Shown: positions 18,493 to 28,532 of the stretch, in pieces
Numbering within the stretch: position 1 is the stretch's first letter
Layout of the letters: each line of letters begins with the position of its first letter
From: Polynucleobacter nymphae
GTDB lineage: Bacteria; Pseudomonadota; Gammaproteobacteria; Burkholderiales; Burkholderiaceae
Reading direction: 5' to 3'
DNA length: 64,000 nucleotides
Assembly (NCBI RefSeq): GCF_018882155.1
Contig: NZ_JACVPA010000001.1
Location: 1,606,506 to 1,670,505, forward strand
The notes under the pieces: generated by a model
Database searches by the model: none
The model's input: the letters and a program-made list of their open reading frames with translations, nothing else
Told to the model about the DNA's origin: nothing
Position numbers and translations under genes: made by a program

Positions 18493-19686
18493 CTAAACAG
18501 TTTGTTTTAGTAGCTCACGCAGCATATTAGCCATCTGACGAATCTCATCCTCACTCACATTGAGAGCCGGCATAAAACGCAATAAGTTTGGCCTTGGTGA
18601 ATTAATTAATAGTCCCTCGGGATTGCGCTCACGGGCAAGATCAACTAACTTTCCGCCGACATCTTTGCCCAGCATGAGTGCCCGCAATAAACCTTCACCG
18701 CGTTCACCTTCGAGATTAAATTCTGTAGATAGCTTGAGTAGTTCTGATTTGAGCAACTCACCTTTGGCTTTCACGCTAGCCAAAAATCCTGGCGCTAATA
18801 ATTGCTCAATGACGCTAATGCCTACAGCAGTCATCAGTGGGTTACCGTTATAGGTGCCACCTTGATCGCCCTGTACAAAGCAGGCTACTGCATTCGTTGC
18901 CATAAGGGCTGCAAGGGGGACGCCACCACCAATGCCCTTACCTAAGGTCATGATGTCTGGCTCAATTCCGTATTGCTGGTAAGCAAAGAGTGTGCCAGTA
19001 CGGCCGCACCCAGCCTGTACTTCATCAGCGATTAGCAGAATATTGTTTTCTTTAGTGAACTTGCGCAGTTCGTGCATAAATTCTTTGGTGGCAGGTATCA
19101 CGCCGCCTTCGCCCTGAATAGGCTCAATCATTACCGCAACGGTTTTATCAGTTACGAGTTTTTTGACAGAATCTAAATCATTTAAATCTGCTTTTGGAAA
19201 GCCAGCAACTTGTGGGGCAAACATCGTATCCCAACCAGGTTTTCCAGAAGCACTCATCGTAGCTAATGTGCGACCATGAAAGCTGTGTTCAAAAGTAATG
19301 ATTTCAAAAGCACCATTTTTATTGAGCTGACCCCACTTACGCGCGAGTTTGATGGCGCCTTCGTTTGCTTCTGCGCCGCTGTTAGCAAAAAAGACTTTAT
19401 CAAAACAACTATTTTCCGTGAGTAGATTGGATAAGCCAACCATAGGCTCGTTATAAAACGCAGGACTTGGGTTGATTATTTTTTTTGCTTGAGCATTAAG
19501 AGCCTCAATCATTCCAGGATTGCTGTGGCCTAAGCAATTGACAGCCCAACCCTGTAAGAAATCTAAATAACGCTTGCCATTGTTATCTGTTATCCATGAG
19601 CCTTTACCCTCGACCATAATGACTTCTGGGCGCTTGGTGATGAACATCACTGAATGGGTATCGATTGCTTGAGCTGGCTTATTCAT
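18493..19686 (-). CDS. argD: class III aminotransferase, acetylornithine transaminase type
   Basis: This PLP enzyme of 397 residues most probably converts N-acetylglutamate semialdehyde and acetylornithine in arginine synthesis. Seen in sequence: [16 protein letters not shown] near residue 103, FEHSFHGRT near 132, EPIQGEGGV near 188, the PLP-contacting Asp in [14 protein letters not shown] (D221), and the Schiff-base lysine in [12 protein letters not shown] (K250). Family members also use succinyldiaminopimelate, ornithine or 4-aminobutyrate. The short length fits ArgD better than ornithine or GABA aminotransferases. It is convergent to livF, and its upstream minus-strand neighbour is the ferredoxin-reductase gene. 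Confidence 0.85.
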   Translation of the reverse strand: MNKPAQAIDTHSVMFITKRPEVIMVEGKGSWITDNNGKRYLDFLQGWAVNCLGHSNPGMIEALNAQAKKIINPSPAFYNEPMVGLSNLLTENSCFDKVFFANSGAEANEGAIKLARKWGQLNKNGAFEIITFEHSFHGRTLATMSASGKPGWDTMFAPQVAGFPKADLNDLDSVKKLVTDKTVAVMIEPIQGEGGVIPATKEFMHELRKFTKENNILLIADEVQAGCGRTGTLFAYQQYGIEPDIMTLGKGIGGGVPLAALMATNAVACFVQGDQGGTYNGNPLMTAVGISVIEQLLAPGFLASVKAKGELLKSELLKLSTEFNLEGERGEGLLRALMLGKDVGGKLVDLARERNPEGLLINSPRPNLLRFMPALNVSEDEIRQMANMLRELLKQTV

Positions 19687-19742
19687 ACTTGGTTTAGGTA
19701 AATGGGGCTAATGAAGTTTCTATTATCTAACTTTATCGGAGT

Positions 19743-20783
19743 TTAGTTCGTTGCTAAATCTGCAGCGCTAGTGAATGAGTCCGCAAAGAATTCTTCCTCA
19801 GGTAGATGACATTTCGACGAAAAGTCATCTCGTGCTGCATTCACCATCACTGGCGCGCCACAGGCATAGATCTGAAGGTTCTTCATATTGGGATGGTCTG
19901 CCATTACGGCCTGGTGGACAAAGCCAGTTCGGCCGGTCCAAGCATCTTCTGCTAAGGCATCTGAGATGACTGGAATGTACTGAAAGCCAGGAATATTTTT
20001 TTGCCAAATCTTGCATAAATCATCTAGATAGAGATCGCTGGGCCGGCGCCCACCCCAGTAGAGCTCAATAGGCCTTTGAATCTTTTTAGCCTGCATCTGT
20101 TCGATGATGGATTTGATTGGGGCAAGGCCTGTGCCTGCTGCAACAAAAATAATGGGTTTTTTAGAGTCCTCTCTCAGAAAGAAGCTGCCCATAGGCCCTT
20201 CGAATCGCAGAATATCTTTTTCTTTTAGGGCGGGGTTTGTGGCCCCAAAGACAAAATCAGTAAATAGGCCACCAGGTAGATGGCGAATATGTATCTCCAG
20301 CGGACCTTCTTGATCTGGCGCATTCGCAATTGAGTAGGCACGACGCTGACCATCCTTGAGGAGAAACTCTAGATATTGACCCGCTAGAAATTGAAAACGT
20401 TCAGCAGCCGGTAACTGTAATTTCAGAATTGCGACATCGCTGCTTGGCCTCTCAATGACGTTTACTCGGCAAGGCACTTTCCGAATGGCAATATCGCCAG
20501 CGCCCTGAACCTCCCGTGCCTCAATCAATAGATCGGAATGGGGGTGGGCGCAACAAAATAAAGCACTGCCAGTGGTCTCATCAGCTTTACTCAAGGCGCT
20601 CTCGCTATGCTGGCCATGAGTCACTTGACCTTCTACAACTTTCCCTTTGCAGGAGCCACAAGCACCATTTTTACAGCCATAGGGTAAATTAACGCCTTGA
20701 CGAAGAGCGGCTTCCAGGAGGGTTTCATCCTGGTTAACAGTAAATTGTTTGCCGCTCTTTTTGAGCGTGACTTGATAAGACAC
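19743..20783 (-). CDS. 2Fe-2S ferredoxin / FAD-NAD(P)H reductase fusion (CDP-6-deoxy-glucoseen reductase-like)
   Basis: This one-piece electron-transfer protein has an N-terminal plant-type ferredoxin domain with cluster cysteines in PYGCKNGACGSCKG and a fourth in ALFCCAHP. An FAD domain follows (RAYSIANAP) and then an NAD(P) domain (VAAGTGLAPIKSI and IYACGAPVMVNAAR). Such proteins are often annotated as CDP-6-deoxy-delta-3,4-glucoseen reductase in Burkholderiales, but the true partner is unknown. I prefer GTG 20783, because AAGGA lies 6 nt upstream and the protein then begins (V)SYQVTLKKSG like relatives. ATG 20789 and TTG 20798 are alternatives. It is divergent from the epimerase gene. Confidence 0.85.
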   Translation of the reverse strand: MSYQVTLKKSGKQFTVNQDETLLEAALRQGVNLPYGCKNGACGSCKGKVVEGQVTHGQHSESALSKADETTGSALFCCAHPHSDLLIEAREVQGAGDIAIRKVPCRVNVIERPSSDVAILKLQLPAAERFQFLAGQYLEFLLKDGQRRAYSIANAPDQEGPLEIHIRHLPGGLFTDFVFGATNPALKEKDILRFEGPMGSFFLREDSKKPIIFVAAGTGLAPIKSIIEQMQAKKIQRPIELYWGGRRPSDLYLDDLCKIWQKNIPGFQYIPVISDALAEDAWTGRTGFVHQAVMADHPNMKNLQIYACGAPVMVNAARDDFSSKCHLPEEEFFADSFTSAADLATN

Positions 20784-20810
20784 TCTCATTCCTTTCAATA
20801 AATCGTTACG

Positions 20811-21707
20811 ATGTTACTTATGCAATCTTTTGGTAAACCTTCAATCCTGATTATTGGCTGCGGTGACATTGGTCTTCGGGTAGCAAAGCAGCTATCCCGT
20901 AGTCATCGAGTTTTTGCCTTAACTACTTCGAAGAATCGCTTTCAGGAGTTGAGGGAGGTTGGCGCGACCCCTATTTTGGGTAATCTGGACCAGCCAGAAT
21001 CTTTATGGCGCTTATCCGATTTAGCTCAAACCGTGATTCATTTAGCGCCACCCCAAAATCAGGGAAGTCGTGATTGCCGAACCCGCAACCTAATCCGAAT
21101 TTTAGCCCAAGGATCGCATGCCGTCAGGCGCCTGATCTACATCAGCACTACAGGCGTCTATGGCGATCACCAGGGTGCCAAAGTGAGTGAGAGTACCCCA
21201 GTCAGCCCTCAGAGCGAGCGCGCTCGCAGAAGGGTTGATGCTGAGCTTGCCTTGCGCTTGTGGGCGCCTGCCCATGGGGTGGCTTTAACCATTTTGCGTG
21301 TACCTGGTATTTATGCGGCTGACCGTCTGCCGCTAGAGCGTTTGCAGTCTCAAACTCCAGCACTACGGCCTGAGGAAGATGCGTACTCAAATCATATTCA
21401 TAGCGAAGATTTGGCAAGGTTAGTTTGTGCAGCGGTGTATCACGGTAAACCACAGCGAGTGATCAATACCTGTGATGGGGGTGAAGCCAAAATGGGCGAT
21501 TACTTTGATGAGGTAGCTGATGCTTTTGGTCTAGATCGACCACCCAGAATGCCTGCAGAGCAATTGCAAAAAATGGTGAGCCCGATGCTCTGGTCATTTA
21601 TGCGTGAGTCAAGAAGAGTCACTAACAATCGCTTACATGAACTCAAAACGCCACTTCGTTATCCAAGTGTGACGCATTTCCTAAATACTATTTCCAAGAA
21701 TCCTTAA
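20811..21707 (+). CDS. NAD(P)-dependent epimerase/dehydratase-like protein (YeeZ type)
   Basis: This is an extended SDR-fold protein of 298 residues with an N-terminal nucleotide-binding motif IIGCGDIGLRVAKQL. The central region LIYISTTGVYGDHQGAKVSE resembles the catalytic loop of sugar epimerases, but the usual YxxxK pair is not obvious; SERARRRVDAE follows instead, as in the YeeZ group of unknown function. An alternative start is ATG 20820. There is no Shine-Dalgarno. Its last 20 nt overlap the 3' end of glnS on the other strand. The substrate is unknown. Confidence 0.8.
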   Translation: MLLMQSFGKPSILIIGCGDIGLRVAKQLSRSHRVFALTTSKNRFQELREVGATPILGNLDQPESLWRLSDLAQTVIHLAPPQNQGSRDCRTRNLIRILAQGSHAVRRLIYISTTGVYGDHQGAKVSESTPVSPQSERARRRVDAELALRLWAPAHGVALTILRVPGIYAADRLPLERLQSQTPALRPEEDAYSNHIHSEDLARLVCAAVYHGKPQRVINTCDGGEAKMGDYFDEVADAFGLDRPPRMPAEQLQKMVSPMLWSFMRESRRVTNNRLHELKTPLRYPSVTHFLNTISKNP

Positions 21708-23466
21708 GACCAACGGTACGATTAAATACTAGCTTGCCAGGTTTGGAATCAGACTCATCAGCAACAAAGTATCCATGGCGTTCAAATTGAAAACGCTCAC
21801 CCGGTTTAACTTCTTTCATGCAAGGCTCAAGGTAGGCTGTAATGGTTTGCTTGGAGTGAGGATTAATCGCATCCAAGAAATTCTTATCACCGCTATCAGG
21901 ATGCGGATCACTAAAGAGGTGATCGTATAAACGGACTTCGCTGGGAATTGCCTCGGCAGCGCTAATCCAGTGAATATTGCCCTTCACCTTATAGTTATTG
22001 GAGCCAGGAGTGCCGCTCTTACTGTCGGGGAAGTAGTTTGCATTGATCTGCGTAACGTTGCCAGCGGCATCAGTCTCAAACCCAGTGCATTCAATCACAA
22101 AACCATGGCGCAGCCGCACGCGACTACCGGGCTGATCACCCATCGGCGGAAATAATCTAAAGAAACCTTTACTTGGTTCTGTCATGAAGTCATCTGCCTC
22201 AATCCACAACTCGCGTGTGAAATGAAATTCGCGATTACCCCATTCAGGATATTGTGGGTGATATGGGGCGGAGCAAGCCTCTTTGGTCGCAGCATCAAAG
22301 TTCTGAATAACCAGCTTGAGTGGTTTCAGCACAGCTGTGGCGCGAGGTGCTTTTGCTTCCAGATCATCCCGCAGCGCTTGATCAAGAGTACTCATATCAA
22401 TCCAGCTATCCGCTTTAGACACTCCAATGCGTTCACAAAACAAACGAATACTTTCTGGGGTGTAACCACGACGACGAATGCCCACAATGGTTGGCATACG
22501 CGGATCATCCCAGCCATCAACCTGTTTTTCTTCAACTAGTTGTAATAACTTGCGCTTACTAGTGATGGTGTAGGTGAGGTTGAGGCGGGCAAATTCATAT
22601 TGATGGGGAACGGGATCTTTAAAAACCCCCAACTCTTTCAGAGAGTTCACTATCCAGTCATAGAGCGGGCGGTTGTTTTCAAACTCGAGAGTACAAATCG
22701 AATGAGAAACGTTTTCTAGCGCATCCGAAATACAGTGCGTGAAGTCATACAAGGGGTAGATACACCATTTGCTACCAGTGCGATGGTGATCCGTATGCCT
22801 AATGCGGTAGACCACTGGATCGCGCATCACGATATTGGGGTGAGCCATATCAATTTTCAGCCGCAGAACATGTTCACCATCTTTGTATTTGCCATCACAC
22901 ATTTCTCGAAAGAGGGCCAGATTTTCTTCTGGGCTACGGTCGCGGTAAGGGCTATTTTTCCCAGCCTGACTAAAGTTACCGCGATTAGTATGAATGTCAT
23001 CAGCACTTTGGCTATCAACATAAGCTTTGCCATTCTGAATCAGAATTTGTGCAAACTCATAGAGACGATCAAAGTAATCGCTGGCGTGATAAAGATGGGT
23101 GCCCCAATCAAATCCAAGCCATTTGACTGCATCCAAAATGCTGTCGGCATACTCAACATCTTCTTTGACTGGGTTGGTATCATCAAGGCGCATATTGCAA
23201 CGCGCACCACCAGGCTGATTGTTATAGTCAGCAGCAAGCCCAAAGTTCAGGCAAATACTTTTTGCATGGCCAATATGTAAATAGCCATTAGGCTCAGGCG
23301 GAAAACGGGTAATGATTGATGGAATTGCCTCGCCAGCCAAGTTGGTGCGATTAGCAAAAGCACCGCTTGCTAAGTCATGATCAATGATCTGACGTAAGAA
23401 GTTGGAGGGCTCAGCTAGGGCGCCAGTACTCGCTTTTGAGGGTTTGCTATCTTGGGACATAGCCAC
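21688..23466 (-). CDS. glnS: glutaminyl-tRNA synthetase
   Basis: This class I synthetase charges tRNA-Gln. It has 592 residues. The HIGH box is in FPPEPNGYLHIGHAKS (64-67). The KMSKS-type loop reads ITSKRKLL where E. coli has VMSKRK. The tRNA-Gln contact segment WDDPRMPTIVGIRRRGYTPE is clear and separates it from GltX. The C-terminal anticodon-binding beta-barrels are complete. ATG 23466 or ATG 23460 may be the start. Having GlnRS implies direct tRNA-Gln charging. Its 3' end overlaps the convergent epimerase-like gene by 20 nt. Confidence 0.97.
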   Translation of the reverse strand: MAMSQDSKPSKASTGALAEPSNFLRQIIDHDLASGAFANRTNLAGEAIPSIITRFPPEPNGYLHIGHAKSICLNFGLAADYNNQPGGARCNMRLDDTNPVKEDVEYADSILDAVKWLGFDWGTHLYHASDYFDRLYEFAQILIQNGKAYVDSQSADDIHTNRGNFSQAGKNSPYRDRSPEENLALFREMCDGKYKDGEHVLRLKIDMAHPNIVMRDPVVYRIRHTDHHRTGSKWCIYPLYDFTHCISDALENVSHSICTLEFENNRPLYDWIVNSLKELGVFKDPVPHQYEFARLNLTYTITSKRKLLQLVEEKQVDGWDDPRMPTIVGIRRRGYTPESIRLFCERIGVSKADSWIDMSTLDQALRDDLEAKAPRATAVLKPLKLVIQNFDAATKEACSAPYHPQYPEWGNREFHFTRELWIEADDFMTEPSKGFFRLFPPMGDQPGSRVRLRHGFVIECTGFETDAAGNVTQINANYFPDSKSGTPGSNNYKVKGNIHWISAAEAIPSEVRLYDHLFSDPHPDSGDKNFLDAINPHSKQTITAYLEPCMKEVKPGERFQFERHGYFVADESDSKPGKLVFNRTVGLKDSWK

Positions 23467-23493
23467 ATTGTAGAGAAAAGCCCTGGCCTATAA

Positions 23494-23522
23494 AGAAAAA
23501 GCCCGCAAACTAGTGCGGGCTC
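23494..23522 (-). terminator. Rho-independent terminator of tctBA
   Basis: On the minus strand GCCCGC(A) / (T)GCGGGC with a 6-nt loop (23501-23520) is followed by a T-rich tract (A-rich on the plus strand, 23494-23500). It ends tctA transcription before glnS. Confidence 0.85.
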
Positions 23523-23544
23523 GTTCTGCGTAAGACGGTAGAAA

Positions 23545-25047
23545 TTACTCTTCTACGAAAGCCTCTTCACGAGTCTTCTTCACTGCTGGCAAGGCCACGA
23601 TCACCACTAAGAGGGCGGCTGCAATCAGCAATCCCAGTGAAAGTGGGCGAGTCAGGAAGGTGGTGAAATCACCGCGGGAAAGTAATAGGGCGCGACGGAA
23701 GTTCTCTTCCATCATTGGTCCCAGCACGAAACCTAAAAGCAGTGGGGGAGGTTCGCAACCGAGTTTGAAGAAAAGGTAACCAATCAAGCCAAAGCCTGCA
23801 GTGACATAGACATCAAAGACAGTATTGTTCACGGTGTACACGCCGATACAGCAGAACACCAAAATTGCTGGGTAGAGGAAGCGATATGGAATCTTTAAGA
23901 GCTTGACCCAAATACCGATGAGGGGCAAGTTTAAGAGAATCAACATCACGTTACCAATCCACATCGAAGCAATCAGACCCCAGAACAAGGCTGGGTTACT
24001 GGTCATCACTTGTGGACCTGGTTGAATGTTATGAATGGTCATTGCACCAACCATCAAAGCCATCACGGCGTTTGGTGGGATACCCAATGTGAGCAATGGA
24101 ATAAATGAGGTTTGAGCCGCAGCATTGTTAGCTGCTTCAGGGCCTGCAACACCTTCAATAGCACCCTTACCAAATTCATGACTGTACTTAGAAGACTTTT
24201 TCTCAACAGAGTAAGCTCCGAAAGCCGCCAAGGCAGCACCACCGCCGGGCAGAATACCCAAGATAGAACCAATAGTGGTGCCACGCAAGATCGAAGGAAT
24301 CATGCGCTTAATATCAGTTTTAGTTGGGATCATGGTGGTGAGCTTGTTCAGGAAGCCCTCGTCCTCGCCAGTTTTTTCTAGGTTGCCCATGATTTCTGCG
24401 AAACCGAATACTCCCATCGCAACGGCAACAAAGCCGATACCATCACTGAGTTCTGGAATATCAAAGGCATAGCGAGATACACCAGAATTCACGTCAGTTC
24501 CAATGATGCCCATTAAGAGACCTAAGATAATCATGCCGATCGCTTTGATCAAAGAGCCTGATGCCAACACAACCGCACCAATCAAACCTAATACCATCAG
24601 AGAAAAATATTCAGCAGGACCAAACTTAAATGCAAGCTGTGAAAGTGGTGCAGCAAAAGCAGCCAAAACCAAAGTTGCTACGCAACCTGCAAAGAAGGAT
24701 CCCACGCCAGCGGTAAATAAGGCGACACCCGCTCGACCATTGCGAGCCATTTGATAGCCGTCGATTGCCGTTACTACCGACGACGTCTCCCCCGGAATAT
24801 TGAGCAAAATTGCGGTTGTAGATCCACCGTACTGTGAGCCGTAATAAATACCAGCCAACATGATCAAAGCAGCAATCGGAGGCAGCGCATAAGTTGCTGG
24901 CAAGAGCATCGCGATGGTGGCGATAGGGCCAAGACCAGGCAATACACCAATGAGTGTTCCCAATACGCAGCCGATGAGGCAGTACAAGAGGTTCTGCAGC
25001 GTAAACGCTGTATCGAAACCAAGGGCTAGATTGCTAAATAAGTCCAT
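23545..25047 (-). CDS. tctA: tripartite tricarboxylate transporter, large membrane subunit TctA
   Basis: This is the roughly 12-helix inner-membrane component of a TTT-family secondary importer for carboxylates. The 500-residue protein shows the TctA signatures LIGVLPGLGPIATIAMLLP, YYGSQYGGSTTAILLNIPGE and GILPGGGAALAAFGAY. TctA works with the small membrane subunit TctB, encoded 18 nt upstream, and with a periplasmic TctC receptor. No receptor gene adjoins this pair, although two lie in the island at 60.5-62.4 kb. The substrate cannot be read from TctA; citrate and other di- or tricarboxylates are known in the family. Confidence 0.93.
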   Translation of the reverse strand: MDLFSNLALGFDTAFTLQNLLYCLIGCVLGTLIGVLPGLGPIATIAMLLPATYALPPIAALIMLAGIYYGSQYGGSTTAILLNIPGETSSVVTAIDGYQMARNGRAGVALFTAGVGSFFAGCVATLVLAAFAAPLSQLAFKFGPAEYFSLMVLGLIGAVVLASGSLIKAIGMIILGLLMGIIGTDVNSGVSRYAFDIPELSDGIGFVAVAMGVFGFAEIMGNLEKTGEDEGFLNKLTTMIPTKTDIKRMIPSILRGTTIGSILGILPGGGAALAAFGAYSVEKKSSKYSHEFGKGAIEGVAGPEAANNAAAQTSFIPLLTLGIPPNAVMALMVGAMTIHNIQPGPQVMTSNPALFWGLIASMWIGNVMLILLNLPLIGIWVKLLKIPYRFLYPAILVFCCIGVYTVNNTVFDVYVTAGFGLIGYLFFKLGCEPPPLLLGFVLGPMMEENFRRALLLSRGDFTTFLTRPLSLGLLIAAALLVVIVALPAVKKTREEAFVEE

Positions 25048-25065
25048 TTTTAGAGTCCCGGTTCT

Positions 25066-25527
25066 TTATTGTTGTAGGAATACTGGTAGGAGCGGGAACT
25101 GAAGCTTCAGTCCCATGACAAATACTGAATAAGTAAATGCGACTAGGAAAGCGGCATTAATTAATGAGCCCTTCCAAGTAAATTCTTTGCTTGCGCTTGC
25201 TGAAACCAGTACTAAAACAACCACAGCAATTAAAAAACCTAAGCGCGGCATTAGCAGGCCATAGAGCACTACCGCGCCAGTAATCTGAGCAATAATCCGC
25301 CAATTAAATTTAGGAATCTTCTCGATCACTGCAGTTGCGCTAAAAGACTTCACTAGAACTAGGAGGCCTAATAGGGTCAGTAGGAGGCCCAGAAAAAATG
25401 GGAAATAGCCTGGACCCATTTTGGCGGCTGTGCCCATTTGGTATTGGGATGCGACGATGGTGAAGAAGAGGCCAATGACCATATACATGATCCCTGCCCC
25501 AAAATCCCGTTGATTGCGAATTTTCAA
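25066..25527 (-). CDS. tctB: tripartite tricarboxylate transporter, small membrane subunit TctB
   Basis: This is a 153-residue, four-helix partner of TctA. The motif MGPGYFPFFLGLLLTLLGL, typical of TctB, is clear. I place the start at TTG 25527, because an AAGGAG ribosome site lies 6 nt before it and the protein then begins (L)KIRNQRDFGAGIMY like relatives. The open frame to 25593 has no ribosome site. The gene lies 125 bp from the divergent alaS. With tctA it forms a receptor-less operon. Confidence 0.9.
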   Translation of the reverse strand: MKIRNQRDFGAGIMYMVIGLFFTIVASQYQMGTAAKMGPGYFPFFLGLLLTLLGLLVLVKSFSATAVIEKIPKFNWRIIAQITGAVVLYGLLMPRLGFLIAVVVLVLVSASASKEFTWKGSLINAAFLVAFTYSVFVMGLKLQFPLLPVFLQQ

Positions 25528-25609
25528 GTTGTGCTCCTTATGTATCGGCTTAAGTGCCGATCTATTTAATGATGTTGTGCGATTGTAAGGCACCAGGGGG
25601 GTCTATTGT

Positions 25610-25645
25610 CTAGGGTTTGCCCTAGAGGGGTGCCAATGCGATAAT
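25610..25645 (+). promoter_or_regulatory. alaS promoter region with palindrome
   Basis: A perfect 6-bp inverted repeat CTAGGG-TTTG-CCCTAG (25610-25625) covers a possible -35 (TTTGCC, 25616-25621). An extended -10 (TGC then GATAAT, 25640-25645) follows 18 bp later and ends 7 nt before the alaS ATG. The message may be leaderless. E. coli AlaRS is known to repress its own gene by binding a palindrome at its promoter; the same here is only a suggestion. Confidence 0.45.
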
Positions 25646-25652
25646 TATTGCC

Positions 25653-28277
25653 ATGAAAGTCTCTCAAATTCGCCAGGCATATCTGGATTTCTTTGCCCAA
25701 AAAGGCCACCAAATCGTTCCGTCCAGTCCGGTAGTCCCGGGGGATGATCCGACTCTCTTATTTACTAATGCAGGGATGAACCAGTTCAAAGACGTATTTT
25801 TAGGCTTTGATAAACGCCCTTACAACCGTGCCACAACTGCTCAAAAGTGTATTCGGGCGGGTGGAAAACATAATGATTTAGACAACGTTGGCTACACCTC
25901 ACGGCATCACACCTTTTTTGAGATGCTGGGTAACTTCTCGTTTGGGGATTATTTCAAAAAAGATGCAATTCAATTTGCTTGGGATTTGTTGACTCAAGTA
26001 TTTAAGTTACCCAAGGAAAAACTCTTGGTCACGGTCTATGCCGAAGATGATGAGGCTTATGAGATTTGGAATAAGCAAATTGGCATTCCGGCTGATCGCA
26101 TTATTCGAATTGGTGATAACAAGGGCGCACGTTACGCCTCTGATAATTTCTGGATGATGGGCGATACCGGTCCTTGCGGTCCTTGTACAGAAATTTTCTA
26201 TGACCACGGCGAGCATATTCCTGGAGGCCCTCCTGGTAGTCCAGATGAAGATGGCGATCGCTTCATTGAAGTTTGGAATAACGTCTTCATGCAGTTCAAC
26301 CGCGATGAAGCAGGTGTAATGCATCTACTGCCTAAGCCAAGCGTTGATACAGGTATGGGTCTTGAGCGGATTGCCGCTGTTTTGCAGCACGTGCACTCTA
26401 ACTATGAGATTGATCTTTTTGTAAATCTACTCAAGGCTTCTAAGGAAGCGGTAGATGCTGCTGGTGGTCAAAACTGCGATGCGCAGAGTCCTTCACTCAA
26501 AGTAATTGCTGATCATATTCGTGCCTGCAGCTTTATCGTTGTGGATGGCGTCATTCCAGGTAACGCAGGGCGCGGTTATGTATTGCGTCGTATTGCCCGT
26601 CGTGCGATTCGTCATGGCTATAAGCTTGGTGCCCGCAAACCATTCTTCTATCAGTTAGTACCTGCGCTCGTGAAAGAGATGGGGGATGCTTACCCAGAAT
26701 TACGTGTTGCGCAAGATAAGGTTGGCGAAGTGCTGAAGCAAGAAGAAGAGCGCTTCTTCCAGACTATTGCCAATGGCATGGAAATTTTAGATGGTGCATT
26801 AGCAGGTGGCGCTAAGGTGGTTGACGGTGAAACTGCTTTCCGCTTGCATGACACCTTTGGTTTTCCATTGGATTTAACCGCGGATGTTTGTCGTGAACGT
26901 GACGTTACTGTCGATGCTCAAGGTTTTGAAGTAGCGATGCAAAAGCAACGTGATCAAGCTAGAGCAGCTGGGAAGTTCAAAGTAGCTCAGGGCTTAGATT
27001 ACAAAGGGAAGCCAACCCAATTTCATGGTTATGACGCTTTAAGACATGAGGGTGCTAAGGTGACAGCCCTCTATCTAGATGGTTCTGCCGTTCAATCGGT
27101 CAAGGCGGGCGATGCTGCAGTAGTGGTGTTGGATAACACTCCTTTCTACGCAGAGTCTGGTGGCCAGGTTGGCGATAAAGGCGAGCTTCGTAATGAGACG
27201 GTTCGTTTTGCGGTGGAAGATACCTTCAAGATTCAGGCCGATGTCTTTGGTCATCAGGGGGAGTTGCTTGAGGGCGAGCTCAAGGTTGGCGATGTGCTCA
27301 ATGCCTTGGTAGATACTCAGCAAAGAACGGATACGATGCGCAATCACAGTGCTACGCATATCTTGCACAAGGCCTTGCGCGAAGTCTTAGGTGATCATGT
27401 GCAGCAAAAAGGTTCACTAGTAGACGCCACGAAGACCCGTTTCGACTTTACTCACAATGCTCCGATTACAGCTGAGCAAATTCGCAAAATAGAAGATATT
27501 GTCAATCAAGAGATTCTTGAGAATACTGCTACCTCAGGCAAAGTCATGTCTTTAGAGGATGCGCAAAAGACTGGCGCCATGATGCTCTTTGGTGAAAAGT
27601 ACGGCGAGGAAGTCCGCGTTTTAGAAATTGGCAGCTCGAAAGAGTTGTGTGGTGGCACGCACGTATCTCGTACTGGTGATATCGGTAGCCTCAAGATTGT
27701 TTCTGAAGGCGGCGTAGCGGCTGGTATCCGTCGTGTTGAGGCGGTCACTGGTAAGAACGCGCTGCACTTCTTGCACGGTATGGAAGATAAGCTGCATGAA
27801 GCTGCAGCGATTCTCAAAACCCATCCAGGGGATTTGGTCAACCGCGTTACCCAATTACAAGAGAGTTTGCGTCAAGCTGAGCGTGAGCTAGAAAAAGTCA
27901 ATTCTAAGCTGGCAGCGAGTCAAGGAGATGAGTTGGCTGGTCAAGCAATCGATGTGAATGGTCTCAAAGTGCTGGCTGTTCGCATTGATGGTGCTGATGC
28001 AGGAGTCTTACGTGAAACTATGGACGCCTTAAAAGCAAAGCTCAAAACTGCTGTAATTGTCCTAGCATCTGTGCAGGGTGATAAGGTGAGCTTAATAGCT
28101 GGCGTAACTGCTGACTCTATTAGTAAGGTGAAGGCAGGCGATCTTGTGAACTTTGTGGCTCAGCAAGTGGGTGGTAAAGGCGGTGGTAAGCCGGAGATGG
28201 CGATGGCCGGCGGTACTGATTCAAGCAAGTTAAACGCAGCATTAGAAAGTGTTAAAGATTGGGTGGCGAGTAAATGA
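25653..28277 (+). CDS. alaS: alanyl-tRNA synthetase
   Basis: This class II synthetase charges tRNA-Ala and edits mischarged Ser and Gly. It has 874 residues. Domains in order: aminoacylation core ([34 protein letters not shown]), editing domain with metal ligands HSATHILH and CGGTH, coiled coil, and the C-Ala domain ending in a [12 protein letters not shown] motif. No Shine-Dalgarno precedes ATG 25653; the -10-like hexamer stands 7 nt upstream. The stop overlaps the following tusA-like gene by 4 nt, a translationally coupled pair. Confidence 0.98.
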   Translation: MKVSQIRQAYLDFFAQKGHQIVPSSPVVPGDDPTLLFTNAGMNQFKDVFLGFDKRPYNRATTAQKCIRAGGKHNDLDNVGYTSRHHTFFEMLGNFSFGDYFKKDAIQFAWDLLTQVFKLPKEKLLVTVYAEDDEAYEIWNKQIGIPADRIIRIGDNKGARYASDNFWMMGDTGPCGPCTEIFYDHGEHIPGGPPGSPDEDGDRFIEVWNNVFMQFNRDEAGVMHLLPKPSVDTGMGLERIAAVLQHVHSNYEIDLFVNLLKASKEAVDAAGGQNCDAQSPSLKVIADHIRACSFIVVDGVIPGNAGRGYVLRRIARRAIRHGYKLGARKPFFYQLVPALVKEMGDAYPELRVAQDKVGEVLKQEEERFFQTIANGMEILDGALAGGAKVVDGETAFRLHDTFGFPLDLTADVCRERDVTVDAQGFEVAMQKQRDQARAAGKFKVAQGLDYKGKPTQFHGYDALRHEGAKVTALYLDGSAVQSVKAGDAAVVVLDNTPFYAESGGQVGDKGELRNETVRFAVEDTFKIQADVFGHQGELLEGELKVGDVLNALVDTQQRTDTMRNHSATHILHKALREVLGDHVQQKGSLVDATKTRFDFTHNAPITAEQIRKIEDIVNQEILENTATSGKVMSLEDAQKTGAMMLFGEKYGEEVRVLEIGSSKELCGGTHVSRTGDIGSLKIVSEGGVAAGIRRVEAVTGKNALHFLHGMEDKLHEAAAILKTHPGDLVNRVTQLQESLRQAERELEKVNSKLAASQGDELAGQAIDVNGLKVLAVRIDGADAGVLRETMDALKAKLKTAVIVLASVQGDKVSLIAGVTADSISKVKAGDLVNFVAQQVGGKGGGKPEMAMAGGTDSSKLNAALESVKDWVASK

Positions 28278-28516
28278 GCGATCAAAATATTGCATTTAAT
28301 GCCGAGGTAGATGCGATTGGCATGAATTGCCCTCTACCTATTTTACGTACCAAGAAAGTCTTAGCCACTATGCAATCTGGTGAGGTGCTAAAGATTAAAG
28401 CAACCGATGCGGGTGCTGCTCATGACTTTCCAGCATTTGCTAAACAAACTGGTAATGAATTGATTTTTAGCACCACTGAAGGTGATGTCTTAGTTTTCTT
28501 CTTAAAAAGAAGATAA
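28274..28516 (+). CDS. TusA-family sulfur carrier protein
   Basis: This is an 80-residue member of the TusA/SirA/YedF family of sulfur-relay proteins. The conserved active-site motif is [11 protein letters not shown], with the acceptor cysteine at residue 19, followed by [20 protein letters not shown]. coli TusA passes sulfur for tRNA 2-thiouridine; paralogues serve other routes, so the exact role is open. It overlaps alaS by ATGA and is presumably cotranscribed. The convergent galU begins after 16 nt with no clear terminator between them. Confidence 0.88.
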   Translation: MSDQNIAFNAEVDAIGMNCPLPILRTKKVLATMQSGEVLKIKATDAGAAHDFPAFAKQTGNELIFSTTEGDVLVFFLKRR

Positions 28517-28532
28517 GAAGAAGATAAGAATC

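Noticed and set aside
22735..23280. 181-codon plus-strand open frame inside glnS
   Set aside because: Shadow of the glnS coding strand; composition is not protein-like and no start signal is present.
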